A stretch of DNA of 64,000 nucleotides from Cunninghamella blakesleeana (taxonomy: Eukaryota; Mucoromycota; Mucoromycetes; Mucorales; Cunninghamellaceae). The notes beneath the pieces are model-generated. The model was not told the DNA's origin. It did not search any database and was given only the letters and a program-made list of their open reading frames with translations. Shown here piece after piece: positions 24,776 through 36,176 of the stretch. The stretch spans positions 248,001 to 312,000 of the forward strand of contig JAFCIZ010000001.1 of NCBI GenBank assembly GCA_017871115.1. The letters run 5' to 3'. The position numbers and the translations under genes are program-made. Numbering within the stretch: position 1 is the first letter of the stretch; the number at the start of each line of letters is the position of its first letter.

Positions 24776-25302
24776 ACAATATATATGTATTATTTTTGAT
24801 TATTATTATTAATACATTTTATTATAATTTTATACATATATTAAATTTTGTACATTCTTTTTATTATTATAATTATCTTTTCCCATTAATTTCCTTTTTT
24901 GTATAATCCAGTATATAATATCCAAATATTTTATATATAGTTTTCCTTTCCTTTTTTTTTTCTTTATATATATACATATACATATACATAAATATATTAC
25001 TATTTTTTTTTTTATAATTTTAATAATAGATTAACTAATATTTCAATCTTTTCGATTTATAGTTTTAAAAATTCATGCAAACTGAATGAAACACTTAAAA
25101 AGTCATCAGGGGTAAAAAAAAAAAAAAAAACTGTTTGAATTTTAAATGCCGTAATTATTGTAAATCCTTGTTTATAAAAAAGTACTGATGATCATTATTT
25201 AAAATATTATAAATAAAAATAAAGAGGTAGAAAGAAAATCAGTAATTAGAGATTATTTTTACTTTGTAATGATATACAATCCATTCTTTTACGTATTCAT
25301 AT

Positions 25303-25338
<36 letters not shown>

Positions 25339-25653
25339 TATATGTATACCTTATACCTTTTACTTTTTCTTACCCTTTCATCATTATATTGCCTAAAAAA
25401 AATAATATTATTTTGAAACATTATATAATATAATACATATAAGTTGAGGTTATGAATTAAAAAACGATAGTAATAATAAAAGTTAATATTCATCTTTTCT
25501 AAATAGAAAATGATATATACAAATACTTGTACATAAAAAAAGTTGACATTTAATAGAATAAATGTTTATTCTTTCTATACAACTATCGTTTAATTTAGAT
25601 GATAATAATAATATAGTTAATAAAAACTGTTATACAGTATTGTTTTTAAGGTA

Positions 25654-25685
<32 letters not shown>

Positions 25686-26245
25686 AGTTTATTTAATTTC
25701 AAAAGATTAATAATGTAAAATGAGTATGTACATAAAATAGTTTAACCATTTCAATAGCTTATTATTCATTCATATAGTATATAAATATTATTTAAATTCA
25801 TTATAAATAAATATCTAGAATTGTAAAGATAAAGGAAGAAAAGAAAAAAAAATCCTAATTTAGGCGCAAAAAATAAAATCAAAACTCATCATTCAGACTG
25901 AGTTTATTTAAAAATAGATTATTAAAGTATGTATATGCATACAATATGTGCCTTTATATTTATTCTTTATAAATATATCTATTTTTCAAAACGCATTATT
26001 ATTAAAATTGTTTTTTAATTTTATAATAAAATACCAACAGGTAAAAGACCTTTATATATTATCATTATATACAAAACAAAAATGATCAATTAATCCAGAC
26101 AGAGGCAAAAAACATAAAACATTTTTCTGATTTTGGTTACATTTTAGTTTAAATCAAAATAAATAAGGAATGGTTTTATAAAGAGATAAAGAGTAAGGGT
26201 ATTATATTTTATTATAAATGAGTAAATAATAAATAGGATAAATAA

Positions 26246-26286
<41 letters not shown>

Positions 26287-26374
26287 TATAAATTAAAACA
26301 AATTAAGTAATGATAAAAAATGAGTGATATAATATATATAAAAAAGAAAATAATATTATTATTATTATTATCTT
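24776..26374. other. Convergent intergenic region, repeat-rich
   Basis: The region consists of AT-rich 3' flanks with long microsatellites: (TA)n at about 25,308-25,335, (AAT)n at about 25,655-25,685 and (AT)n at about 26,248-26,285. The only frames are low-complexity Y/I/N. No gene is visible. Confidence 0.55.
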
Positions 26375-27730
26375 TTATGTTGAGATGGAAGTTAAATGTA
26401 AATCACTTGCAGTCAAATCTAAAACCCATTTTTGTTGATTTACATAGTTGTTGCAGATAGAAGTTTCCATCCATAACAAATCCTCTTCCTCTACTATCAC
26501 TTCTTCTTCTGCTTCCATTTCTTCCATTCGAATTCGGTTTTTAAAGCTTTGCTGATTATATGATGTTGGTGATGAAGATGAAGATGAAGATAAAGATGAT
26601 GGTGCAATGGGTATAGATTTATATTCAAGGCTTGATACACAACAGTAATTGGTTTTAATAGGACGAGATATGATATTTTGAAATGCGTCCAAAAGAGCAT
26701 TAACACCAATAGCATGAGTCACCATGATGACAATAATAGAGGATGGTGTTACGTTACAATAATTTCTTGGTAATTGATAATTAGCATATTTTAAACAATG
26801 TAATCTTGTATCATTAAAACGTTTCAACATATCAGGATAAGATTCCGGATAATTAAATTGTGAAGTAAAAGATTGATAGCTGTAATCGATAGTTAGAGGT
26901 GGTAATAATGAATCGTTGTTTTGTTGCTGTTGTAATAATTTATAATTCATAGCTTGTCTTTGTGCTAGCTGAACTTGATGCCTTGAAAGAAATTGAGACC
27001 CCGAGCAATAAACTTGGTCAAAAAATTGATCTGACATCCATTCCGAAAGCCCAAGTTCTAATCTTATGATTGGTGGTTGAGATGAATTGATAAATGGTTG
27101 CATTCCTTTAATGATCCCAATAGACGTATCAATGCAACGTTGAAAGGGTGATGTATAAATCATTATGGTTGCTTGGCTTGGTTTCATATTACGTTGCTGA
27201 ATTAATTCACATAAATAATTTCCTGTTTTTTCTGCTTGTTGATGACCCTAAATTTATTAAAATTAATAAAATGTTTTTTTGAATAAAGATAAGTCATTGT
27301 GATTTATAATTGTTCTTATTAATTTTATTTTTTATAACAATAAAAAAAGAATATCACTTTTTTTTTTTTAAAAAAAAATAAAATAAAATAAAATAAAAAT
27401 AAAAATAATAGTAAAAAATACACCTCCTTCTCTCCCTTTCGTCTTCCCTCTCTTAGTTTTATTTTATCATCTTGAATCTATTTTTAAAATGAACTACTTA
27501 CAAATGAAGAAAGAGGTGGATCAGTAATACCATGAGCTGGATCAGGCTGCCATGAACTTGATACATGATCTAAATAAGAAAGAGAAAGAAGAAAAGGGCA
27601 GTATTATTAATATATATATATTGACTTTTTAATAATGCTATATAATAAATAATAATATTATACGTTTTTATATATTACCTATACGTTCTCCATGACGGAC
27701 AATAAATACATTAGTTGGAGTTGGTGCCAT
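26375..27730 (-). CDS. Histidine phosphatase superfamily (phosphoglycerate mutase-like) protein
   Basis: The start exon ends near 27,680 and reads MAPTPTNVFIVRHGERI. RHGER contains the phospho-accepting His and Arg of the superfamily. The second exon gives DHVSSSWQPDPAHGITDPPLSSF. The main exon starts GHQQAEKTGNYL and has YTSPFQRCIDTSIGI (the conserved SPxxRC loop), LELGLSEWMSDQFF (catalytic Glu region) and the second catalytic His in IIVIMVTHAIGVNAL. An acidic stretch (MEEMEAEEEVIVEEED) and Ser runs lie near the C-terminus. The gene belongs to the broad fungal family related to yeast YNL108C/TFC7 phosphatase-like proteins. Its substrate cannot be told. It is divergent from the GH5 gene. Confidence 0.85.
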
Positions 27731-28252
27731 AAAAAAAGTTTAAATATTATAAGGCTTTAATAAAAAATAATAATGGTAAAAGTATATAGATATATATTTA
27801 TGTGTATGTGTGTGTGAATTTATAAAATAGAAAACGAGGATAATAAAAAAGGTATATGTCTGTGTGAAAAAGGAGAATATAAATAAAAAAGCGAAGTGAA
27901 AGAGAAAGAGAAATATAATATATAAAAAAAAATGAGGAGGAAATTTTAAAATTCTTTTTTTGGCCTCAAGAGCCAAACTATATTTATCATGTGATTATGA
28001 AAATCGGGCTTTCAATTTTTAAAAATAAAGTCTTGCCGCGCCTTTTTTTTTTTCTCGCTCTTAGTTATTTCATTTTAAAAAGAAAAGAACTATAATCCTT
28101 GAACAACACCACCAATAATATGTAGATCGTTTTACTTTTTTTTTTTTTTTTTTTTTCTCAATATATATATATATATATAGATACCAACTTCATATCACAT
28201 ATATATATTTTTTATTTTTTTTCTTCATCATTCTAATTAAAATAAGAGCATT
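27731..28252. promoter_or_regulatory. Divergent promoter region of the phosphatase and GH5 genes
   Basis: Both flanking genes start here, 522 bases apart. The region contains a T21 run at about 28,137-28,157 and a short (AT)n block just before the GH5 start. No defined factor site was recognised. Confidence 0.4.
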
Positions 28253-29917
28253 ATGAAAGAAAAAATAAAAAATATACTTGAAACAGTCGGTTTAAAACAT
28301 CCTTCTATTAATAAGGTTGGTTCCTCAACGACAACTGAGGATCAATCAAGTTTGGATAAAGAAAATGATAAAAAGGCGACAACATCCACAACGCCAATAC
28401 AATTTGAATCTTTTAATGACAATATAGCCGAAATATATCGTTATAGACAGCAAATAGGTGTGAATTTAGGAAGTTTATTTATATTAGAATCATGGTTATG
28501 TCCACCTTCATTAAAAAATAGTGTTAAAGGCAATTGGTCATCAGAATTGGATTTTTTAATTTTATGCGAAAAAGAAAAAAAGGATGCCAAGGAAATATTA
28601 CAACATCATTGGCAAACATATATTACAACAAAAGATATTGATTTTCTTGAGCAGCAAGGTATAAATGCAATTCGTTTACCTATTGGTTATTGGTTGGTTC
28701 ATCCTGATCGATTGTTACCAAAACATGATGCATTTTACCCTTATCGTTTCATTTATCAACATACTTGGGACCATTATGTTTTACCTTTGGTACATTATTG
28801 TGAGCAAAAAAAAATAGGTGTCTTGATTGATCTTCATGGTTTACCTGGTGGACAAAACAATGATGATCATTGTGGTATTCAGTCTTCTTCTACATCCTCC
28901 TTTTTTAATGCTTCGAAATATCAAGATTTATATTTCCTTATTTTTGATGACATGATGAAACAATTGATCCATGTTAATAATATCATTGGCATTGAATTAG
29001 TGAACGAACCCATCAACCATCCTAATTTACTTGGCTTTTATCAACGTGCTTGCCAGCATATGCTTACTCTTTATAAACAACAGCATTCTTCTACTAAAAC
29101 TTATTTACCGCTATATCTTGCAGATGGGTGGAAACCTGGCGATTTTATTAATTATCTATATCCTCGGTTACATTATCCTTTCATTGTATTAGATACTCAT
29201 CAATATTTTTGCCATGCACCATCTGACCATGAAAAGACAGCTCAACAGCATCAAGATCATATTCAGCATAAATTAGCAAACTTTTTATCATTGCAAGGGA
29301 AAAAAGTCAATCATAATATTATTATTGGGGAGTGGTCAATGGTACTAAATGGAAAATCAATGAAAGGCGCAATGGCGAATGAACGCCAAACTATGATAGC
29401 CTTTGGTCAATGTCAAGCAAAAGTATGGGCTAACATAGCTGGCCATTTTTATTGGACGTATCGAACAGGCGATGACAAATGGTATTGGTCATTAAAATAT
29501 TGTATTCGAGAAAACTTAGTTCCTTGGTTAAATGATTACAAAGAAGAATATCAAAAGAGAAAAAAACATTCACTTGATCAATTAAAAGAAAACCAATTAT
29601 CGGCATATCAACATGATTATTTACCTTCTCATTTAAAATATTGGAAACAACAGCAACAACATACAAAAGACAACATGTTTTATCAACAAATTGAAAAAAA
29701 TAGTGGATTATATGAACAAGGATTTAAAGATGGATTAAATGTAGCTATTCGATTTTATCAATATGAAACAACTTTTAAAATAGGTTTTACAACACAACTG
29801 ATGTTAGATTATCGATCCCGTCTTTCCAAGTCACCTTCTTTGGATCAGCATTATTTATGGCAATATGAACATGGATTTTTATTAGCTATTGAAAAAGTAG
29901 AAGCTGCTTTGAATTAA
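28253..29917 (+). CDS. Intracellular GH5 glycoside hydrolase (exo-beta-glucanase-like)
   Basis: This is a single open frame of 554 residues with no intron and no signal peptide. The (beta/alpha)8 glycosidase core shows IGVNLGSLFILESWLCPPSL, FLEQQGINAIRLPIGYW and VLIDLHGLPGGQN. The acid/base Glu lies in GIELVNEP, followed by VLDTHQYFC, and the nucleophile Glu in IIGEWSMVLNG, then NIAGHFYWTYRTG. These are the standard GH5 active-site motifs. The nearest known relatives by pattern are cytoplasmic exo-1,3-beta-glucanase-like proteins such as yeast YBR056W. A C-terminal extension of about 120 residues, rich in Gln, Lys and aromatic residues (YEQGFKDGLNVAIRFYQYE), is also present. The substrate is uncertain: beta-glucan, a steryl glucoside or a ceramide glucoside are all possible within GH5. 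Confidence 0.88.
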   Translation: MKEKIKNILETVGLKHPSINKVGSSTTTEDQSSLDKENDKKATTSTTPIQFESFNDNIAEIYRYRQQIGVNLGSLFILESWLCPPSLKNSVKGNWSSELDFLILCEKEKKDAKEILQHHWQTYITTKDIDFLEQQGINAIRLPIGYWLVHPDRLLPKHDAFYPYRFIYQHTWDHYVLPLVHYCEQKKIGVLIDLHGLPGGQNNDDHCGIQSSSTSSFFNASKYQDLYFLIFDDMMKQLIHVNNIIGIELVNEPINHPNLLGFYQRACQHMLTLYKQQHSSTKTYLPLYLADGWKPGDFINYLYPRLHYPFIVLDTHQYFCHAPSDHEKTAQQHQDHIQHKLANFLSLQGKKVNHNIIIGEWSMVLNGKSMKGAMANERQTMIAFGQCQAKVWANIAGHFYWTYRTGDDKWYWSLKYCIRENLVPWLNDYKEEYQKRKKHSLDQLKENQLSAYQHDYLPSHLKYWKQQQQHTKDNMFYQQIEKNSGLYEQGFKDGLNVAIRFYQYETTFKIGFTTQLMLDYRSRLSKSPSLDQHYLWQYEHGFLLAIEKVEAALN

Positions 29918-30597
29918 AAAAAAAAAAAAAGACAATTATTTATATATGAATTGGTTTACTACGTATTATTGCTTTTTTTTATTATGGAATTTTAAGAATG
30001 ATGATGATAATGATTTATATATAAGATAAAAATAATAAGTTACTATATAAATAAAATAAAAAAGTGATATAAGAAATTACATAAATAATATTAAAATATA
30101 TATAAATAAATAATAAAAAAAAAAAGGTCCTATAAATCATATAAATATAAAGAAATGAAAGTGCATATAAAATATATATATAAAAAAATGTATAAAGATA
30201 TTATAATATGTATGATAATGATAATAATAAGGGTAAAAAATAAAAATAAAGTGTTAAAAGTGTTTATATATAAAGAGAGGTGTATATATATATATATACA
30301 TATATATATAAAAAGGGTATATATAAGGGAAAAAAATAAGTATTTATAAAAAAATGGTGATAAAAGTCATAATTATAAAAAAAAAAAAAAAAAAAAAAGA
30401 AGGGACTAAGAAATGAAAGGGATAATAATAAAAAATCAATATTCAAAGATCAACCTTGTCATTAATTTCTTGTATATAAATAGAATTGGATAAAATAAGC
30501 TTTTTTTTTTTTTTTTTTCTTTTTTCAGCTTTTTTTATATTTATATATAAATATGGCGTTTTTGCTGTTGTTATTTAGAGTGATTGTTATTATTATT
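29918..30597. other. Convergent intergenic region, low complexity
   Basis: The 3' flanks of the GH5 and kinase genes meet here. The sequence has A19 near 30,380-30,398, T18 near 30,501-30,518 and AT microsatellites. The frames are I/Y/K-rich and not credible. Confidence 0.55.
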
Positions 30598-31467
30598 TTA
30601 AAACATTAAAGAGATTAAATGACCATCAACGTTAGGATTCAAAGGGGATAAAAGAGAATCATTAAAACAGACATCACCAGTGAGTGATTGATCACGTGGA
30701 GTAGAAGGAGGAGAGGGTGGTAAATCAGTATGAATAGGAGTAGTTTTTGTATTGATGTTTACAGAAGGTTTAGATTGATGATGATAGGCATATTGTTGAA
30801 TAGGAGGTAATTTAATAATAGATTGTTGTTGTTGATGATGATGATGATTTAAAGGTGGGGATGGGGGACGGCTAGTAATATTATTATTAATAGATGATGA
30901 TGTTTTATAAGCAATAGAATCCAATGAAGATAAGGAACAAGTAGGAGATAAATCTTGTAATCTTTCCCAACGATCGACTTCGGCGGTTCTTGTAAAGTAT
31001 TTACATTGTTGAATACGTTGTTTTAATTCTTTTAAACCGATTCTTCTTAAAGGATCAACACAAAAGATACGTTTTAAAATACGGTTTAAATCACGTGAGA
31101 TGGGTAAAATTTTTAATAAAAAATCAGGGTCAGCTAAATAAGCACGAAAAGTTTCATCTTGTAAAGAAGCTTGTTTCCATGGATTTCTTCCAGCTGCAAG
31201 ATTAATTAAAATGACACCCAAAGCCCATATATCATTTGGTGCAGTGGCATAACCAACACGTTGTTGACGTTGTTTGGCAAGATCACCTTGACATTCTATT
31301 TATGTAAAATTGAATTTGAAAAAAAAAAAAAAAGGTTTAATTTAATAATTGAATGTTACTATTTTTAAACCCCACACATATATTATATATGTATATATAT
31401 ATGCATATATAATATATATAATATATATATATATATATAATTATAACATAATTATGACATAAATATA

Positions 31468-31504
<37 letters not shown>

Positions 31505-32081
31505 TTATCATCTATTTATTTATAACTATGTTACCTGGTGAAAAATAAAAAGTAGAACCACAACCATATTCCGTTGAAATAACATCCATTGTAGCTAAGC
31601 CAAAATCTGCTAATTTAATATTTCTTCCACCATCAAAAACTAAAACGTTTTCAGATTTTAAATCACGATGATAAACGCCATTATCATGACAATATTGAAC
31701 GGCGTCTAATAATTGTAAAAAGACTCTTTTAATTAAAGGATGATTTCCAGCATAAATATCTCTTTCAGTAATAGCGGTAAATAAATCGCCTTCAGGAGCA
31801 TATTCCAATACAAGATGAGTTAAATTATTATTCTTTTCACGAATGACTTTTTCCAATTGAATAATATGTGGATGGCCAGATAATCTTGCGTGTAAACCTA
31901 TTTCCATACGTTGAAATCCTCTTTGACGATCATGTTTAGCTTGTTGTAAAGTTTTAATAGCATAATAGTTATTAGTATTATTATCTTGAGATTGTTGTTT
32001 TCCTAAATAAACTTGACCATAAGCGCCACTGCCCAAGTGTTGTACTATTTCATAATTTTCAATATACATTGTTGAATTCAT
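30598..32081 (-). CDS. Ser/Thr protein kinase of the RAN1/VHS1/SKS1 type
   Basis: Two exons (31535-32081 and 30598-31295) are joined at CCAG|GTAACA and AATAG|AATGTC, giving 414 residues. The kinase domain is complete: GSGAYGQVYLG (glycine loop), YAIKTL (ATP-binding Lys), VYHRDLKSENVL (catalytic loop), LADFGLAT (DFG) and GCGSTFYFSPECQGD (activation segment to APE-like SPE). NDIWALGVILINLAAGRNPW and DPLRRIGLKELKQRI follow. The GCGS...YxSPECxG activation segment and short C-terminal lobe match fungal Ran1/Vhs1/Sks1 kinases, which act in nutrient and cell-cycle signalling. The 120-residue tail is Ser/Pro/His/Gln-rich and probably disordered. The gene has an unusually long gene-free upstream region of about 4 kb. 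Confidence 0.92.
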
Positions 32082-35000
32082 ATGTAGGTTGTTTTATATA
32101 AGATATATACGAATGAGGTTGTATTTGTTTTTTTTAATATTTATAAATGAGTAATGTAATAGATTAATTTATTATTATTATTGTTATTATTATTATTAAA
32201 ATAAAATATAGACACTAATAATAACTCTGGTAATAACAATAACTATATAATGATAATAAAAGAAAAGAGAAAGAAAGACAAAGGAAAAAAAAAAAAAATG
32301 AAAAAAAGACCCTTTTTATAAAAAAATCCATTACCGAAATTTTAAAGGGGGTTGTTAAGGAAAAAAAGAGGGGGAAGAGTATCACTTTTTTAATTTTTCT
32401 TCTCCCCCAATTTTTTTTTTTATCTTCAATTTACACCCCCAAAACACCTCCCAAGCTTATCAACCCCTCATTCACTTATTTATCCCTAAAACATTGATCA
32501 CTTTTTATTTTTTTACGCCTAGATTAATATACCTTCATTTGGGGGAAGTTGGTCTTTTTTTTTGGCCTAAAATTAGACGTTTTCAATTTATAGTAATTAT
32601 GATAATAATAATAATAAAAATTAACTTGAATAATAAAAAAACTCACATCATTTAAAATCTAAAATGAGTAAGAAAAATAAAATAAAATAAAAAATCAATT
32701 TACTCCTTAAATTATCATAATAAAGTTATTTCCTAATTCATAGTGTTTTTTTTTTTTTTTTTTTTTGCTGTTGCTCAATTTATTGGCAACATGTTAATAA
32801 TAATTATCGGTCAATTATAAAACTTACTTGTCAAAATGAGTATGTATGATCTGCATAATAAAAAAACAAACTATTTCTTTTTTTCTTTTATAATAATAAA
32901 AATGCATTGCAACCACCAAACCTTTTATTATTATTTCATGTGACTTAATCATCCTCATATTCATTTATACTTTTGTTTTAATTCTATTTTATTAAAAAAA
33001 CAAAAAAAAAAACAAGAAATAAAAAATACCAAGAAAATTGATAGCATCGATGCTTTTTTAAAACCCCGAATAAACCACATTGATGTTTTCTTTATATATA
33101 ACAACCCTTTTTTATAATTATGTATATATATATATATATATGTAAATATATAAATATATCTATACTATATATGAACATATTGTTTTATTTAAACTTTCCC
33201 TCGCTTTTTTTTTTTTTTTTTTTTTTTATAAAAGGGAACAATAGTGAATGATGATAGGTTCCACACTATTATTATTATTTTTTATATTTTTTCTTTCACT
33301 CCTTTGTTAGCCACAAATTCATTTCGGCCTGATCTTTAAAACAAGTTAACAAAACACACCTTTTTAGTGTATCTCCGCCATTTTCTTCCTCTTTTTCTTA
33401 CTCTCTCACTCCCCTTTTTTTTTATCCCCTTGATTTTTTTTATATTTTATTCTCTCCTAGTCTGTTTTTTTTTTCGCTTATTCTCACTCACTTAACCTTA
33501 CTCCCTTTCTTATTCCCACCCAAAAGCTTTTTTATATATATATTTTTTTTTCCATCGTCATATATATAAAAAAAAGTAAGAATAAAGAAAAAAAAAAGAA
33601 GAAAAGAGGGAGTCTAATGAAAAAAAAAAAAAAAAAAGGTTGATCGATTCTAAAAAAAATCTATACGTATTATATATACTCTTATTAAGGTTCCCAAAAA
33701 CTAGGTACGTATAAAACGATTGACATGAAGATTATTCCAGTTTTTTATATATACCAGCTATGATTCATCGTTTTTTATAAAATGATAGACAAATAAATAC
33801 TAGTAATTATTATTTTATCCCTGCATTAAATAAAGTGTCAATGACATAAATTAAAAAAATAATAATAATCTTGGTTTAGTTCAGTTTAGTTTTCAAATAT
33901 ATCAATTTACTTTTTCGTTTTCTCTTTTTATAAAGTTTCGTTTATATGATTTAAAATAGAAAGGATGTGTAACTCTCAACCCAAATATAAAAAAAACCCT
34001 GACGATCGATATTGTTTATATTTATTTCCTTAACTTAAAAGCGTAGTTGTATATAAAAATAATAAAAATAGATATAAAGGTATCTATGTAACACCCACGC
34101 GTTTACCATCCCATATATATTTATGTATAAAATGGAGTACGTACGTATGTAACCAAATATCATCATCACCATCATCATTATTATTGTAATAATGCATAAA
34201 TTTAAGGTATACAACCGTAATATTAGAAAATAAAAAGGAGGGGTTAAATACATGATGTAAATTAATTTAAAATACATTTAAAAAAGACTATTTTTTTTTT
34301 TTTATGTCTGTGTGCGTACAATGATGTTAATGATGATGTTCATGATTTCATACTAATATAAAATACTAAGAATATATATAAATATATATAAATATAAATA
34401 TATATAAATATAAATATATATATAATAAAAAGAGGAGAGAACAACTAAATAAGTTCATGACTTGATTTGGTATATTCTTTTTTTTTTTATATCATCACTA
34501 TCTCCCTTCTCATCCTCCCCCCTCCTCCCCCCTCTCCATCACTCCCCCCAAAATAAAAATAAAATCAAAAAAAAAATATTGTTTTCCTTATTTAAACAGA
34601 ACCATCTTTTGGGTCCAAAAAATCACCATCGACCATTTATTAATGCATTATATGTTCCTTCCATCCACAAAATAAAAAATAATGTTCACAATTCTATAAA
34701 ATCCACCTTTACATACATTTACACACATATCTACACGCAAACTCGTTTTACCCTTTCTCCCTTCTTACTTTTTCCCCTCAGTAATATGTATATATATATA
34801 AAAGCGCACGTTCCGTAATCCATGTTTTCGTTTAACTGTAATCAATGTAATTATAATTATTATAATTTCATTTTTCTGCATTTCTTCTTCTTTATTACCA
34901 CCCCATTAAACTAACAAAATAGAAGATTATTTATGTATAATATAATTAAAAGTGTTCTTTATTAACAAAGTTATTTTAATCGTTATCTATTATTTATTCA

Positions 35001-35504
35001 TTCATTTATTTTTTATCGAGAATATTCTATATATGTAACCATAAATTATTATCTTTAACCTTCCTTTTTTGATTTGGATAATGAATATCATTCTATTTTT
35101 ATAATAAAAAACTAGATTATTATCATGATTAATTAGTGTCTTATATATATTATTTCCTTTTTACTTTTTATTTTATTTATATATAATTTTTTATGAATCA
35201 TTTGCCTTTTTGCTCTTTATTTATGAATTGCTGGCAAGTCCGCCGTAGTTCTTTTTTTTTTTTTTTTAATATTACTAAAAGTAATCATTATATCGATTCA
35301 AAAATCTAGATATCTTTTTATTTTTATTTCATAATAGGATAATACCATATATATATATATATAATTATATAGTTATTTTTTTTTTTTTTTGAATGAATGA
35401 AATCTCCTTTCATAGATTCTAATTAAAATAAATAGATAATAAAAAACAATAAAGTGGGTTGGTTAGTTAGTATCTTTTTAATGATATATTAATCTATATG
35501 TCTA

Positions 35505-35537
<33 letters not shown>

Positions 35538-36176
35538 TATTACCTTTTAAAAATAAAAACCTTTTTTTTTTTTTTTTTTTTTTTTTGCGGAGGTTTAGAA
35601 TAAATTTAAGATGTTTGAAAGGAGAAATAAAAGGAAGAAGGAGAAGAAGAAAGAAAAAAAGAGAGAATTGCACCCAAAAAAAAAAAAAGTGAGGATAGTC
35701 TATTTAAAATAAAATAATAATAAAGAATCGGGGTATGGTGCATTAGATTTATTATCATATAATTAAGAAGCTTTTATATTACATTATATATATATATATA
35801 TATATAAATTTTAACTTGCATAGTTAATTTCATTTCACTCCTATTTTCATATAGATTTTTTGTCATTGAACCTTTTCTTATGTCATAAAACATATTCCTT
35901 TATATATAAATATATATATATTTATTTAAATTTACCTAATCAAGTAAGAAAATTAAAATAAAGGAAATGAAAAGTTTAATTTGTAAAAAGTCTAAATTAA
36001 ATCATAAAAAAGTTTTTCACAATTAGAATTAAAGAAAAAAAAAAACACCAAGTATATTATATTATATCATTTATATTGTATATGATTTACTTTTAATAAT
36101 CATAATCATAATAACAATAATATTAAAAAGCGTTGGTATATAAATTAATGTAAAGGAGTGGTATATATGATGATAA
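32082..36176. other. 4.1-kb gene-free region upstream of the kinase
   Basis: No convincing coding exon was found. The frames at 34035-34277, 34462-34818 and 35498-35692 are compositionally biased and lack recognisable domains. Polypyrimidine stretches stand out: 33,380-33,510 (CTCTCTC..., T runs) and 34,490-34,555 (repeated CCTCC blocks). There are T runs near 32,745, 33,210 and 35,565, and TA microsatellites at about 33,121-33,142 and 35,350-35,362. It holds the 5' region of the kinase and the 3' flank of the sugar transporter. A long leader with introns, or a noncoding transcript, is possible. Confidence 0.5.
34490..34555 (+). repeat. Polypyrimidine (CCTCC-rich) tract
   Basis: The plus strand is nearly pure C/T apart from isolated A residues, with blocks such as CATCCTCCCCCCTCCTCCCC. 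It is the most C-rich spot in a very AT-rich region. Homopurine/homopyrimidine DNA of this kind can form triplex structures and is frequent near fungal transcription starts; its role here is unknown. Confidence 0.6.

Noticed and set aside
25239..25493. 84-codon minus-strand frame
   Set aside because: A large part is the translation of a TA microsatellite (YIYIYI).
34462..34818. 118-codon plus-strand frame in the gene-free region
   Set aside because: It spans a polypyrimidine tract and then low-complexity sequence, with no domain and no splice context. Kept only as noncoding.
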